64,000 bases of DNA from NCBI GenBank assembly GCA_030268105.1, contig BSDZ01000014.1:3849501-3913500 (forward strand), given 5' to 3'. This stretch comes from Volvox africanus. Taxonomy: Eukaryota; Chlorophyta; Chlorophyceae; Chlamydomonadales; Volvocaceae. The notes beneath the pieces were generated by a model. It was not told the DNA's origin. It made no database searches and worked only from the letters and a program-made list of their open reading frames with translations. Made by a program: the position numbers and the translations under genes. Of the stretch, positions 1 through 10,684 are shown one piece after another (the first letter of the stretch is position 1; each line of letters begins with the position of its first letter).

Positions 1-1
1 G

Positions 2-565
2 GCTGCTAAGCGGCTGCAGCTGTCCTCCCAACTCACCACATCTGCTCGAGGCACGCTGGAGCCCTCCATCGGCACCTCCCTCATTTTGCCAATCTTCTGG
101 GCGGAGGAGGCCTCCAAGATATCCGGCATACAGGCTGCGTCGTTCCGCAGCAGTGTATACCACGCGCAGCACATCCTGATGGCTGTGCGGACTTGGTCGT
201 ACCCTGCCACCGCAGCTGCAATAGTGCTCGCGGTGCTAGCATTGTTGGTGGTGGGTAGGCTTCATGCGCAGCAGCCACAGCCACCGCAGCGGCAGGCTAG
301 CCTATCGGGGGGCTATAGCAATGGTGGCAATGCTGATGACACCAGCGGCGGCAGCACTGTACGAGACACCATGCCGCCGTTGGCCCCGGCACTACCGCTG
401 CCAATATCGGCGCCTGTCCTTGCATCCCCGTCATATATGGCAGGGATGCAGGCGGTGGCAATGGCTCGGGCTGCTGCTGACTCAGCAGATGGGATGTCAC
501 TACTGCTTGATGTTCACGAGGATGGCGAGGGGGCGGGAGGCAGAAGCAAGCAGTCGACGTTGTGA
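2..565 (+). CDS. 3' end of a possible host gene, single membrane helix, function unknown
   Basis: The frame is open from the window edge to a TGA at 563-565, giving 187 visible residues, so the start lies upstream. A hydrophobic stretch at about residues 67-87 (nt 200-262; core IVLAVLALLVVG) looks like one transmembrane helix. It is followed by a Gln/Pro-rich stretch and a long Gly/Ala/Ser/Pro-rich tail without recognisable domains, probably disordered. I do not recognise the family. The composition differs from the retrotransposon genes and resembles low-complexity tails of algal nuclear proteins. It could be the last exon of a membrane protein or a chance open frame in GC-rich DNA; intron boundaries cannot be judged from this end. 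Confidence 0.45.
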   Translation, partial: AAKRLQLSSQLTTSARGTLEPSIGTSLILPIFWAEEASKISGIQAASFRSSVYHAQHILMAVRTWSYPATAAAIVLAVLALLVVGRLHAQQPQPPQRQASLSGGYSNGGNADDTSGGSTVRDTMPPLAPALPLPISAPVLASPSYMAGMQAVAMARAAADSADGMSLLLDVHEDGEGAGGRSKQSTL

Positions 566-1467
566 TAGATGGTGCTAGCAGGGTATGTAGGCACCCCTCT
601 ACGTTCTATTAGATAAGCGAGGTTATTGTGGGCCTTTTTATTGCGATGCATTATATTGATAAGAATGATAGATGCCGGCAGCTGCGATGCAGGTACATAA
701 CCACCTATGCACAGGGCAAGATCGTTGCTTGGGAGAACGGCAGGTTTTTCGGGCGCTGCTCTAGAAAGGGATAAGGGACGTGGCGTGCATATTGCTCAGC
801 TGCCGTGCCTATTGTTTTTGGGCAGGGCCCCGGCGTGAAGCGCTCAGGGGGGCCCCGCCCTGTGGGATTGCCCATGTCGGTCGGTCTCTCTGTGTCTCTC
901 TCCGTAATGGACCAAACATAATATCTCGCCCGGCCGAAATGCGATATTGGTCACATATTACATTCTATATTGCAAGGTATCTTCATTTTGGCCAATAACA
1001 GTCATATGAGTACAAACAAGTTTGTCAGTCTCCTTTGACCCCGGTCAAGGTCACATCAACGCTTCTTGGCCTTAATTTCATTCCAAAAGGTGCCGCGTCT
1101 CTCATAATGGAATTCTGGCATGACGGCATGAAATGAATCGAACAACCAGTTTGGGTGACTAAGCTGCTCTCACAGGCATGGCGATTTGCCACCAGCAGGT
1201 CGACAAATTTGCTTACAGTTATCTACAAAGAATGTAACGTTGTTACAATTAATTTAAGCCAATCCTCGGGGCAGAAGAGTTCCACAGTGCCGACATGGAG
1301 CTCGATGCTGTGGGGTGAATTGCTGAAGCCGCTGGCATTTTGGAGATACAGCTTAATGCTTTTCATCAGAAGTACGGGCGACACCCTAACACTTGACGTC
1401 CTCGCCGTTCCCTTTGGAAAGGACTGCACCAACACGCGTGTGCAGATTGGCCTCCGCACAAGCACGT
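566..1467. other. non-coding stretch, no recognisable gene
   Basis: About 900 bp downstream of the partial gene. Short open frames occur (for example 780-998 and 1155-1523) but have no domain or codon signal I trust. A TGTAA at 1233-1237, the polyadenylation signal type used in volvocine algae, sits about 670 nt after the stop and could end a long 3' UTR if the organism is such an alga. It lies in a short perfect inverted repeat (TGTAAC-GTT-GTTACA, 1233-1247). Confidence 0.4.
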
Positions 1468-1812
1468 GCGTCTGTTGGGATGTGAGGTCCCTGCCCTTGT
1501 GTTTGCAGTCGTTTACCTGCTGAACGTCATGAGCCAGCATCATGGAAAACTCACAAACTTCAAACCGTTTCATTGTGAAGTAACCGGCCTGTATGGATTG
1601 TGGGGGGCCCCACCCTTTTACCGGCTTCAAGGACGCCGACACCCTACTTGTTACTTGCTTGACCACGCCAGTTATGATGCAGGTGCATGCTGAACATACA
1701 TAGATGTTGGAAACAAACATCAATTTATCTATCTGTAAGCTAATAAGTGACGGATAGCTAGAGAGTGTCGGTAACATTTACATTGCTGAGGTGTGGTTAG
1801 TAACCGCCACCG
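1468..1812. other. unassigned DNA inside the duplication
   Basis: About 345 bp shared with 23121-23465. It flanks the outer end of the LTR2 copy, so it may be the target into which the LTR2 element inserted. Open frames here have no recognised product. Confidence 0.4.
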
Positions 1813-2592
1813 TGTTGTATCCTTCTTCGATCATGCACTGAATCTGCGCGTCTGAGTGTTAGCTACGAGTGCTTCGTGCTTACAAACAGCAAGATACCTC
1901 AGTGCAAGCAACGTGACAGCGGAAGACTTATAGATAAGGAAAGATTCAACTTACAATGACCTTCGGTTGCAAATTAGAAGTCTGCCGTCAGACCCCGCGG
2001 GCAGCGTTCATCATACGGCTGGAAATGATATGCTGGAATAGCTCAGGCCGATAATAAATGAGTAAAGCGTATGTATGGGAATCAGACTGAGTTAAGTACG
2101 TGGGTAGTTAATCCAAAGTAGCGTCGAGCCGACTTCGGTCTCTAGGCGGCCGTCCTCGCACCTATCACGCTCGCAATATCGATGTGCAGTACAAGTCTCA
2201 CTGGATCCCGATCTCAAGTGTGAGTACTATTATAGCACTGTCCTAAATATTGTGTATTTCGTGATATTAATGGATGCAATGTATGCATTGTGCAAAGATC
2301 CGAATATCGATATTCGGATATTCGGATTCGTGTGGTTTATGATACGAATGATGTAATAATATTTGAAATATTATTACGTGATATATTATGCTATAATGGA
2401 TTCGCGCGTCGATGTTGGCCTCGAGTCAAACATGTTGACCGACAGTGCGATGTCGTAAATGAGGATGCGGCATGCTGCATTAGCTAGATATATCGGAATA
2501 TATCATGCTAAAATGCTAATATTAGGTTCACTCATGCTTAGATGAGAGCAAGCCTCTTTCGACACAAATGGTGATCGAACCGGCGTACAACA
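1813..2592 (-). mobile_element. LTR2a, 3' LTR of an LTR2-family gypsy element
   Basis: On the minus strand it begins TGTTGTACG and ends GGATACAACA, with TGTTG/CAACA termini. A polypurine tract (2593-2606) and the pol 3' end lie immediately upstream in its own sense, so it is a 3' LTR. It is 780 bp, near identical to 23466-24245 and more distantly related to 21590-22403. It contains a perfect hairpin CCGAATA-TCGA-TATTCGG (2300-2317) and an AT-rich inverted repeat around GTAATAATATTT (about 2354-2378). Confidence 0.85.
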
Positions 2593-2651
2593 ACTATCCC
2601 CCCTCCTGTATGCAGCGTCCTCGCTGCATCGCACAGCGTCGACTGCAAAGA

Positions 2652-3212
2652 TCATTGGGTCTGTGTGGCACGTAGACGAGCTTCCTCTAGTAGGGGCTTC
2701 ATTTCTGGCGAGAAATTGTGCGTCGGTTCCCAAGAGTTATGCTCGCTAGGATAACCAGTCCATTTCACCAGGTACTCGTGTACCGTCTGCTTGCGTTGGT
2801 GTCGACCTACACGTCGAGCCCGATAATCCAGTATGCGTTCCACATTGTAAATCTTTTGCTTGCCTGCGATCCAGGTCTCAGGACCGGGGTCCATTGCTGC
2901 AGGGGCATCAGTGTCATTTGGAACGGGTGCCGTGCCATGACAGGGGTGAATGAGAGAAATATGAAATGTGGGGTGAATATTCATGTCAGAGGGTAGGGAT
3001 AGCTCCACAGCTACGTTTCCTACCATGCGTACAATGGGATATGGACTGATCCAGCGAGGTAACAGTTTTCGGGAACCATCAGCGAGCGTACGTAAGTTCT
3101 TAGTGCTCAATAAAACCATTTGTCCCACCGAAAATGTTTTGTCTCGTTTGGATTTATTGTAGTAGTCCGTCGTCCGTTCTTGTGCGGCATCCAAGCATGC
3201 CTTCGCGTCTGT
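2652..3212 (-). pseudogene. pol: pol 3' fragment (integrase C-terminus plus chromodomain), LTR2-type element
   Basis: The minus-strand frame ends at 2652 and encodes about 187 residues of a gypsy Pol C-terminus. It starts at TDAKACLDAAQ, runs through the integrase C-terminal region ([32 protein letters not shown]) and ends in a chromodomain ([25 protein letters not shown]). An LTR1 copy inserted at 3213 removes everything upstream, so RT, RNase H and the integrase core are missing. The frame itself is uninterrupted, so the insertion may be fairly recent. The duplicate at 24305-24865 has the same truncation. It is related to, but clearly diverged from, the A/B pol. Confidence 0.85.
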
Positions 3213-4046
3213 TGTTGTGCCACGGTTCGTTTCCCGCCGATGTGTAGGTCGATGCGACCCTACAAGGCGAAGTGCTGTTTTGATGAACGCATGAATGATC
3301 AATGCATATGAATAAACTTGCATGATATAAATGTATTCGTATACATTTATATATGCATTTGGCATGTCACCATTATCCATCGCGACATCGCATCATGGCA
3401 AATCCGCCTAGCATGCATGAAATCCCGAATCATTGAAGTGCGCATTATGCTCGTGCTACCAAACGATAAGTAATATTATTTGATATAATATTACTTCATT
3501 ACAGCACACATTGAGAGCGCCGCACTCGTCGCGATACATGCCTTGCAACCGAATATCGTTATTCGGACCCTTGCATCATGCGAATGCCGGAAAGGCTTAT
3601 ACGTTGTTATACGTAGACATCGCCTATAAGCAGTAGGGTTGTCACACTTAGGATCGGCCTCCTAGTGTGAACCGTACGACATCGCGATGCTGTGAGTATA
3701 ACAGATGCGAGGACGGCTAAGTAAGAGAAGACATTCAATACTGGAGAACACTCGTGTGTTCAACATTATTATTACTATACGCTCTTCTACTTAGCCCAAG
3801 CTAAGCCTGAACTTCGCTTATCACCACCGTGTGATGATTGCTTGCTTCCGGCGCTGACGGCGATTTCGTCCATTGCATCGCTTCGATCTGTAAGACTGTA
3901 AGTTATATCTCTTCTTGTTTTGAAGTCTTCCGCTGTCTCTGTTTGCTTGCGCTTGCCTTGCTGTACTTGCAAGTGCTCGCGCATCGGTGTCGAAAGTCTT
4001 CAGACGCGCAGATACTTATGAGCAAACACGAAGGAGAGGTACAACA
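3213..4046 (+). mobile_element. LTR1 copy L1 (subfamily 1b), followed by a PBS stub
   Basis: 834 bp from TGTTGTGCC to GTACAACA, inserted in the pol fragment after TCTGT (3208-3212). The next bases, 4047-4056, contain TGGTATC, the first seven bases of the primer binding site seen in element B. L1 was therefore the 5' LTR of an element whose body was lost or displaced: the DNA switches at 4057 to an LTR in opposite orientation. L1 shares variants with L6 and L7 (for example TGCCACGG near the start). Confidence 0.85.
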
Positions 4047-4056
4047 AATTGGTATC

Positions 4057-4880
4057 TGTTGTACCTCTCGTTCGCGTTTGCTCATAAGTATCTGCACGTC
4101 TGGAGACTATCGACACCGATGCGCGAGCACTTGCAAGTACAGCAAGGCAAGCGAGAGCAAACAGAGACAGCGGAAGACTTCAAGTCGAAGAGAGATATAA
4201 CTTACGGTCTTACAGATCGGAATGATGCAATGGACGAAATCGCCGTCAGCGCCGGAAGCAAGCAATCATCACGCGGCGGTGATTAGCGAAGTTCAGGCTT
4301 AGCTCGGGCTAAGTAGAATATCGTATAGCAATAGTAATGTAGAACACACAAGTGTTCTCCGGTATCGAATGTCTTATCTTGCTTAGCCGTCCTCGCATCT
4401 GTTATACTCGCAGCATCGCAATGCCGTACGATTCACATCAGGAGGCCGATCCTAGATGTGACAACCCTACTGCGTCTAGGCGATGTCTACGCATAACAAC
4501 GTATAAGCCTTTCCGGCATTCGCATGATGCAAGGGTCCGGATAACGATATCCGGTTGCAGGGCATGTATTGCGACGAGTGCGGCGCTCTCAACGTGTGCT
4601 GTAATGAAGTAATATTATATCAGATAATATTACTTATCGTTTCGTAGCACGAGCATAATGCGCACTTCAATGCTTCGGGCTTTCATGCATGCTAGGCGGA
4701 TTTGCCATGGTGCGATGTCGCGATAGGTAATGACAACATGCCAAATGCATATATAAATGTATGCGAATACATTTATATCATGCAGATTCATTCATATGTA
4801 ATGCGTTCATCACAAAAGCACTTCACCTTGTAGGATCGCGTCGACCTACGCGTCGGCGGGAAATGAACCGTAGCACAACA
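4057..4880 (-). repeat. element A 3' LTR (L2)
   Basis: 824 bp; in element sense it begins TGTTGTGC next to the polypurine tract and ends GTACAACA. Its outer end lies 10 bp from the end of L1 in opposite orientation. It carries the LTR hairpin series; the CACATC/GATGTG stem (4434-4460) is perfectly paired here apart from a one-base bulge. Confidence 0.93.
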
Positions 4881-4895
4881 ATTATCCCCCCTCCC
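4881..4895 (-). promoter_or_regulatory. polypurine tract of element A
   Basis: The minus strand reads GGGAGGGGGGATAAT directly before the LTR TGTTG. Its position and purine bias fit the plus-strand priming site of LTR retrotransposons. The same motif precedes L6 (21244-21258) and, in variant form, LTR2. Confidence 0.85.
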
Positions 4896-4939
4896 GTATG
4901 CAGCGTCCTCGCTGCATCATACAGCATCGACTGCAGGGG

Positions 4940-7900
4940 TCATTGGGCTTGCGTGGCACGTTTGCGAGCTTCTTCGAGCAGGGGTTTCATGTCCTGTGAG
5001 AAGTTGCGTGCCGGTTCCCATGAGTTGTGCTCGTCGGTATACCCTGTCCACTTAACCAAGTACTCGTGTACTGTTCGCTTACGTCGGTGTCGGCCCACAC
5101 GACGCGCGCGATAATCTAACACCCGCTCCACATCGTAAAACTTCTGTTTACCAGCGATCCAGGTCTCGGGAACTGGTTCGATCGCTGCGGGGGCGTTAGC
5201 AGGCTCAGGGACGGGTTCCGTACTACGATACGGACGAACAAGCGATACGTGAAACGTGGGGTGAATGGTCATATCAGTGGGCAATGCAAGCTCCACAGCC
5301 ACATTCCCAACCATGCGCACGACAGGATACGGACCAATCCAGCGGGGTAAGAGTTTTCGGGATCCGTCGGCCAAGGAACGCAAGTTCTTGGTGCTTAGCA
5401 ACACGAGTTGCCCCTCCGAAAACGTCACATCCTGCTTGGATTTGTTATAGTATTCCGTCGTTCGTTGCTGCGCCGCGTCCAAACACGACTTAGCGTCTGT
5501 GATTCGGGACATAAAAGACTTGGCAAAAAGTTTAGCAGCAGGCACGTTCACTTCCAACTCACGCCACACGGGTAGCGTGGGATGAAACCCATAGTTAAGA
5601 AAGAACGGACTTTTGCCTGTAGAGCGGTTAACAGCATTGTTAAGCGCAAATTCTGCTGCAGTCAAATACGTATCCCAAACGAGTGGTGTGCGACCAGCAT
5701 AATTGCGCAGCATATCACCCAACGTGCGGTTTGTGCGTTCGGTTTGACCATCAGTCTGCGGGTGATACGCCGTGCTCAGGTTGACGCGCATGCCAACTAG
5801 TTTGCAGAGCGCTTCCCAAAACTTAGACGTGAACTGTCCACCGCGGTCCGAGATCACATTTTTGGGAATCCCGTGTAACCGAACCACATTATCGAAAAAC
5901 AAACGTGCGGTTTGCTCAGCCGTGCAGGATGATGTGCATGGTGCTAGGTGAACCATCTTAGTCAGACGATCGACCATTACGAACACCGCATCGTATCCCC
6001 CCTCAGTTTTGGGCAGCGCGACTACGAAGTCCATGGAAACACTTTCCCAAGGCGCATCCGGGACAGGCAACGGTTGCAACAACCCATGGCCCTTACCGGA
6101 CAAAGCCTTATTGCGCTGGCACAGACTGCATGTCTGGACGAAGTTCGCCGCATTCTTAGCCAAACGAGGCCACCAAAAGGAACGTTGCACCAAGTCGATC
6201 AATCGCTTGCTACCAGGGTGTCCTGCTAACGGGTCCTCGTGGAACCGCGCAAGGATGTCGTAGCATAGCGCGTCGTCGTTCGGAACGACGATTTGCGTAG
6301 CTGCACCCTCCGTCCGTAGCCAAAGGCCATTCTGCTTGCGAAGGTTTTCTACATTAGCCGGGTCCGCGAACCAGGCGTCTGCGTTGTAGGCAACCTTCAA
6401 CCGCTCCGCGAGGTCCGTCGCGATCGGTACCTCCTCGCTACACGGCCGCACGACGGGCGCTGCCAAAATTGCAGCGTGTAGCGACGGATGTCGACTGAGA
6501 GCATCGGCAATATTCAATTTACCAGAAATATACTCCCAGGTGCAGTTGAACCTAGCTAGATATTCCATCCACCTAGCTTGACGGCGGTTCAACGTCGGAA
6601 CGCTTTGCAAAAACGTTAGGGGCTTGTGGTCAGTCTTTAAAGTAAACGGGCGTCCCTCGAGGTAACAGCGCCATTCCTTTAAAGCATGCAGCACGGCCAG
6701 AAGCTCCTGTTCCCCGGTGGTGTAGCGAATCTCCGCACCAGAAAACTTCTTACTCGTGAAGGCGATTGGTCGCCCTTCCTGTAACAATACAGCGCCGCTT
6801 CCAAATATTGAGGCATCAGACACTACCTCAACACGAAATGGCAACGAGTAATCAGGGAATGCAAGGGTGACATCTTCGGCAACGATTCGTTTGAGCTCTT
6901 CGAATGCCCGCTGGCATTGCGACGTCCACGACTCGAGCGAAACGAAAACGCCTTTGCGAGTTAAGTTAGTAAGCGGGGCCGCAATGATGGAATATTTTTC
7001 AATGAACTTTCGGAAATAATTGGTCAAGCCAAGGAACTTACGCAGCTCCGTGAGGTTCTGAGGCGCGGGCCAATCGCGAACCACGGCGACCTTCCGCGGG
7101 TCCATCTTCACACCGGTGGCCGACACAATGTGACCCAAATATTCCACCTGAGGCTGCACCCAAAAGCATTTGGCGCGTTTAGCAAACAATTGCTCCCGCC
7201 TCATAACGTCGAGCACGAGCCGAAGATGCTCCAAGTGCTCCTCGCGCGTCTTAGAATATACCAAGATGTCATCCAGGTAGCAAACAACGAACCTGTCGAT
7301 AAACGGCCTAAACATTCGGTCCATAACCGCCTGAAACGTCGCAGGGGCATTAGTCAAACCAAACGATAGGACCGTATACTCAAAGTGACCGAAGGGCGTC
7401 CGAAAAGCGGTTTTCGGGATATCAGAGGCAGCGATGCGAATCTGATTGTAGCCCTGTTGTAAGTCAATTGAGGAAAAATAAGCCGAGCCCTTCAGCTTAT
7501 CCAACAGGTCGTCAACGCGTGGCAAAGGGTAGCGATTTTTCACCGTATTCGCATTTAACCCCCGGTAATCAATGCACATGCGCAAGGTCCCATCCTTCTT
7601 ACCGACAAACAAAATCGGTGCAGAATACGGGGATGTGCTGGGGCGTATCATACCCTTCGCGAGCAAATCCGTCACCTGGCGCTTCACCTCGTCCAGCTCC
7701 AATGGACTCAACCTGTACATTGGCCGGGCCGTAGGCTGCGCTCCAGGCATGAGAGGGATTGTGTGATCAACAGGACGCATAGGTGGTAGGCCAGGGATAT
7801 CTTTAAAGACGTCCTCATACTGCGACAGTAGGGCCTCAACCTCAGGATCCGCAGAAATCTGCGCGGTGGTGACACAACAGCTCACCCGCGGCCTTAAAAG

Positions 7901-8964
7901 CAGTCCGTGGGCACCCTTCCGTAACAAACGGACGGCCTCCTTACGCCCGACTAGCTCTGGTTCGATTCACGTGGCCATTGCGGTCACAGCGAAATTAACC
8001 ATAGGCACTGCCTCAGTTTCGCCCTCCTTTGGTGTGACATGTTCGAACGACAGGAAAGGTACCTTAATCGACAGAGTACCCTTGCACATATGCAGGGTTG
8101 CGGTCTCCATGTCGATGCGCGCGCGGTACTGTCGTAATGTCGACGACCCCATTATGTACGGTGCAGTCTCTGCTAAGCCCTGCAGCACGTACGGCCGGGT
8201 CACAACACGCAAAGGGCCTATCGATAGGCTAAGGGTAATCCTGCCCACGATGGGATGCTTACCCCCGTCAGCAAGGGTAACCTGTGGACAATCAGACGAC
8301 TCTGGGGACAACCCCAGCGCGTTCACCTCTGCGACAGAGATGAAGTCGTCGCTGGCACCGGTGTCAACAAGTGCCTTCAGAGTACGGCCATTCAAACCGA
8401 TCTGAACCACAGGGACACGGTTATCTACGAGCGACTGCCCAGCAGACAACGTCAGTGCACTTAAGGCGGGTCCGTAACCAACGGCACCCCCATCAGGAGC
8501 TTCGTACCAAACGTCAACCGAGTAGGATAGGCGTGGCCACGGAGCCAGCGTACCCTCCCAATCCACACCATTAAACAAAACGGTGCCCGGCTCGAACCGG
8601 TGGACATGCCGCATACCCCTTAACGATGCCTCTGCGGGAGTAATACACATGCGGCAGTGCCTGGATATTGACGCCTACATCTCCTGTATATGGCCAACTG
8701 TTCCGACATCTCACGCAGAGACGAGGGGATGAACAAAACCACGTGGTTAGACAGATCGATAGACGACAGGGGACGGCGAGGTGTAAACAAATTACACAAC
8801 GGGTCGAAGCAGAGAAGTCCCGTGCGTCCGTCAAGCGTGATGCGTCGCACAATGACTCGCTCGATATGTCCAAGTACACAAGGCAACAATGCCTTAACGG
8901 CTGGCCGTAAGGATGACCACCGACCACACGTTAGTTCAGAAATCCCAGGTGGTGCCCCCTCCAC
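4940..8964 (-). pseudogene. pol: pol of element A, disabled by a 19-bp deletion and a TGA
   Basis: The minus-strand frame has three blocks: N-terminal (8964-8620), protease (8650-7967), and RT to chromodomain (7966-4940). A 19-bp deletion near 8636, relative to copy B, shifts the frame between the first two. A TGA at 7969-7967 replaces the CGA codon of copy B (B residue 339) before RT. The catalytic motifs are still present: DTGAS protease, YLDD RT, RNase H SDAS and TDHKPL, integrase HHCC and DD(35)E, then a C-terminal chromodomain ([26 protein letters not shown]). The 995-residue block from about 7927 is open, so mutations are few. Unlike copy B, A keeps its chromodomain. Confidence 0.93.
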
Positions 8965-8982
8965 AGGAACCCGGGCAAGCCC

Positions 8983-10218
8983 CTATTTCGGCTGAGGTAC
9001 AAACGGCGGCATTAGAGGGCAATCCTTCGTGGAATGGCTCTCCGCACACCGTAGACAAACGTTGGCCAATTTTCGACGCTCGAATTCGGAACGATTGCAA
9101 TTCCATTTTGGCATAAATGTGTCGTCCGTACGAGTACGCTTCGCGTTGGGGTCGGAACGCTGTGCGGCTGCCGACGACGGCGCACCACCACGCTTCCTGT
9201 TCCTAGCTGGGTCCGAGCTCAGACCTGCTCCTCCTGTACCACGGACACCCGAGCTAGCGCCCCCGCGCGCCTTGCGTTGCCCGTTGCTGCGTCGCGTCGC
9301 GGCAGTAGGCGTGGGGCGGGTCGCGCCGAGGTCCTGGTCGAGAGCTACAGCTTCCCCAAGCGGATCCTGCACTTGCACGGCATTCGCACGAGGGGCAGAC
9401 TTGACTTCTTCCTCGCCGGCAAGGAGTCGTATCTCCGCGCCCTTAGCAAAAGCGACCAACGCGTCATACGACTTGATCTGCGCTCCAACCAAGTCAGTGG
9501 CGCACCATTTAGCCAAAAGTTTCGTTAGGCCTCGCCTAAACCAAAAGACACGCTCGGATTCGGTGAGGTCAGCAATGGGAGTCACAAGTGCTTCGAAGCG
9601 TGACTGGTACGCAGGTACATTTTCATCCCGACGCATGTGGTAGCTACCGGCTGCCAAAACGTTACGAGCTTCCACATCGCGTGCTTGAACCTCAGTAGCG
9701 AATCGTGCGAGCAAAGCGGCGACCAACTCGTCAAAAGTATAGCTGCCCCGGGCGTTGGTCCAATTGCGATACCAGTCCTTCGCTGCGCCCTCGAGGGTGT
9801 TACCAACGAAGAGACACCTGATACCGTCATTATCGCCACCATGAACAGCCTGGAGATACTTTTTAGCGTCACGCACGTACGCACGAGTTGCATCGGCTAT
9901 GCTATGCCCTGGTGTCTTGTCGGTCAGCGAAATATTGAGCCTAGGAACGGGAATCGACAATCTCATCACCTCAGGGATGTCATCATGCCCTCAAGCTTGA
10001 GGTAATGGCAGAACCCTTGGTCCAGCAGTGTTGTCCATATTCGTGTTCACTGCTGAATGCGGCACAATTAAGTGAGCAGGGGTCTGAAGGAAAAGGGGCT
10101 CTTGAGTGGCTCGCGCGCCAACAGTCTCAAGACCTCTATCCGGTGCTCTAGCAGCCACAACAAAATCGGGTTGGCTAGCTAGGCTAGTGTGCGGCGTATC
10201 GTCGTGTTCCGCGGACAT
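8983..10218 (-). pseudogene. gag: gag of element A, one premature TGA
   Basis: Equivalent to the intact 411-residue Gag at 14075-15310. Translation from the ATG at 10218 stops after 75 residues at 9993-9991, where copy B has CGA (Arg76). Beyond it the frame is open to the normal TAG at 8983 and carries the capsid-like region (GAAKDWYRNW, FDELVAALLARF), basic region and CCHC knuckle (CLRC...H...C). The mutation is C to T in a CpG, like the pol nonsense change in the same element. Confidence 0.92.
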
Positions 10219-10662
10219 GAAGCACGAAACGATACCCTAGGTTTGCATAATAGAAGCCGACTTCTATCGCAAAGGCAAGAGTACAAAACAACTCGGTGAG
10301 CCTACCGACAGTACTCTTGAGAAGATTCAGCAAATTCAGCAAGTAATTGCCCAGCTGAGTCCTGATCTCCGTAGTTTGGGCAATGAGAGTCGCCAACTGG
10401 TCCGGACGAAAGCCGGTCTCAGTCGCCGCGGCAAGCAATGCCGGTGCACTGAGATTACCTGCGACTCAGAGCGTACACTTACACAACAAGTGCAGCAATC
10501 TAAGCAAAAGCAATTAAACAATTACAAACCGGAAGCGGCGGCGTCCAAAACGGCGCGGCCTAAGTCTTCGGCAAAAGTATCTAGCGGTCCTCGTGGTTCG
10601 TCGCTGGAACTCGCCATAGAAAGAACCTACTTCCGATTAGACAGAGAGAGACAGTTAGGCAA

Positions 10663-10681
10663 CGAACCTGTCTCGATACCA
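10663..10681 (-). promoter_or_regulatory. primer binding site of element A
   Basis: The minus strand reads TGGTATCGAGACAGGTTCG three bases after the LTR end. Its complement ends ...ACCTGTCTCGATACCA, like the T-arm and acceptor end of a tRNA with CCA. It resembles the initiator-Met PBS used by many eukaryotic LTR elements (TGGTATC start); the exact tRNA is not proven. Confidence 0.75.
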
Positions 10682-10684
10682 AAT

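Larger units (their letters stand above)
1468..4046. repeat. 2.57-kb direct duplication, copy 1
   Basis: This block recurs at 23121-25681 in the same orientation with a constant offset of 21653 bp. After one 18-bp deletion in copy 2 (bases 3523-3540 here) the offset is 21635. It contains unassigned DNA (1468-1812), an LTR2 copy, a pol 3' fragment and an LTR1 copy. Only scattered substitutions separate the copies. Copy 1 continues past the LTR1 into a primer-binding-site stub and element A; copy 2 continues into element D. Confidence 0.93.

Noticed and set aside
780..998. 72-residue plus-strand ORF after the partial host gene
   Set aside because: No domain, poor codon signal, and lies in probable 3' UTR or intergenic DNA.
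1223..1777. 184-residue minus-strand ORF
   Set aside because: It crosses the edge of the duplication at 1468 and diverges at once from the counterpart at 22966-23430, so it is not a conserved protein.
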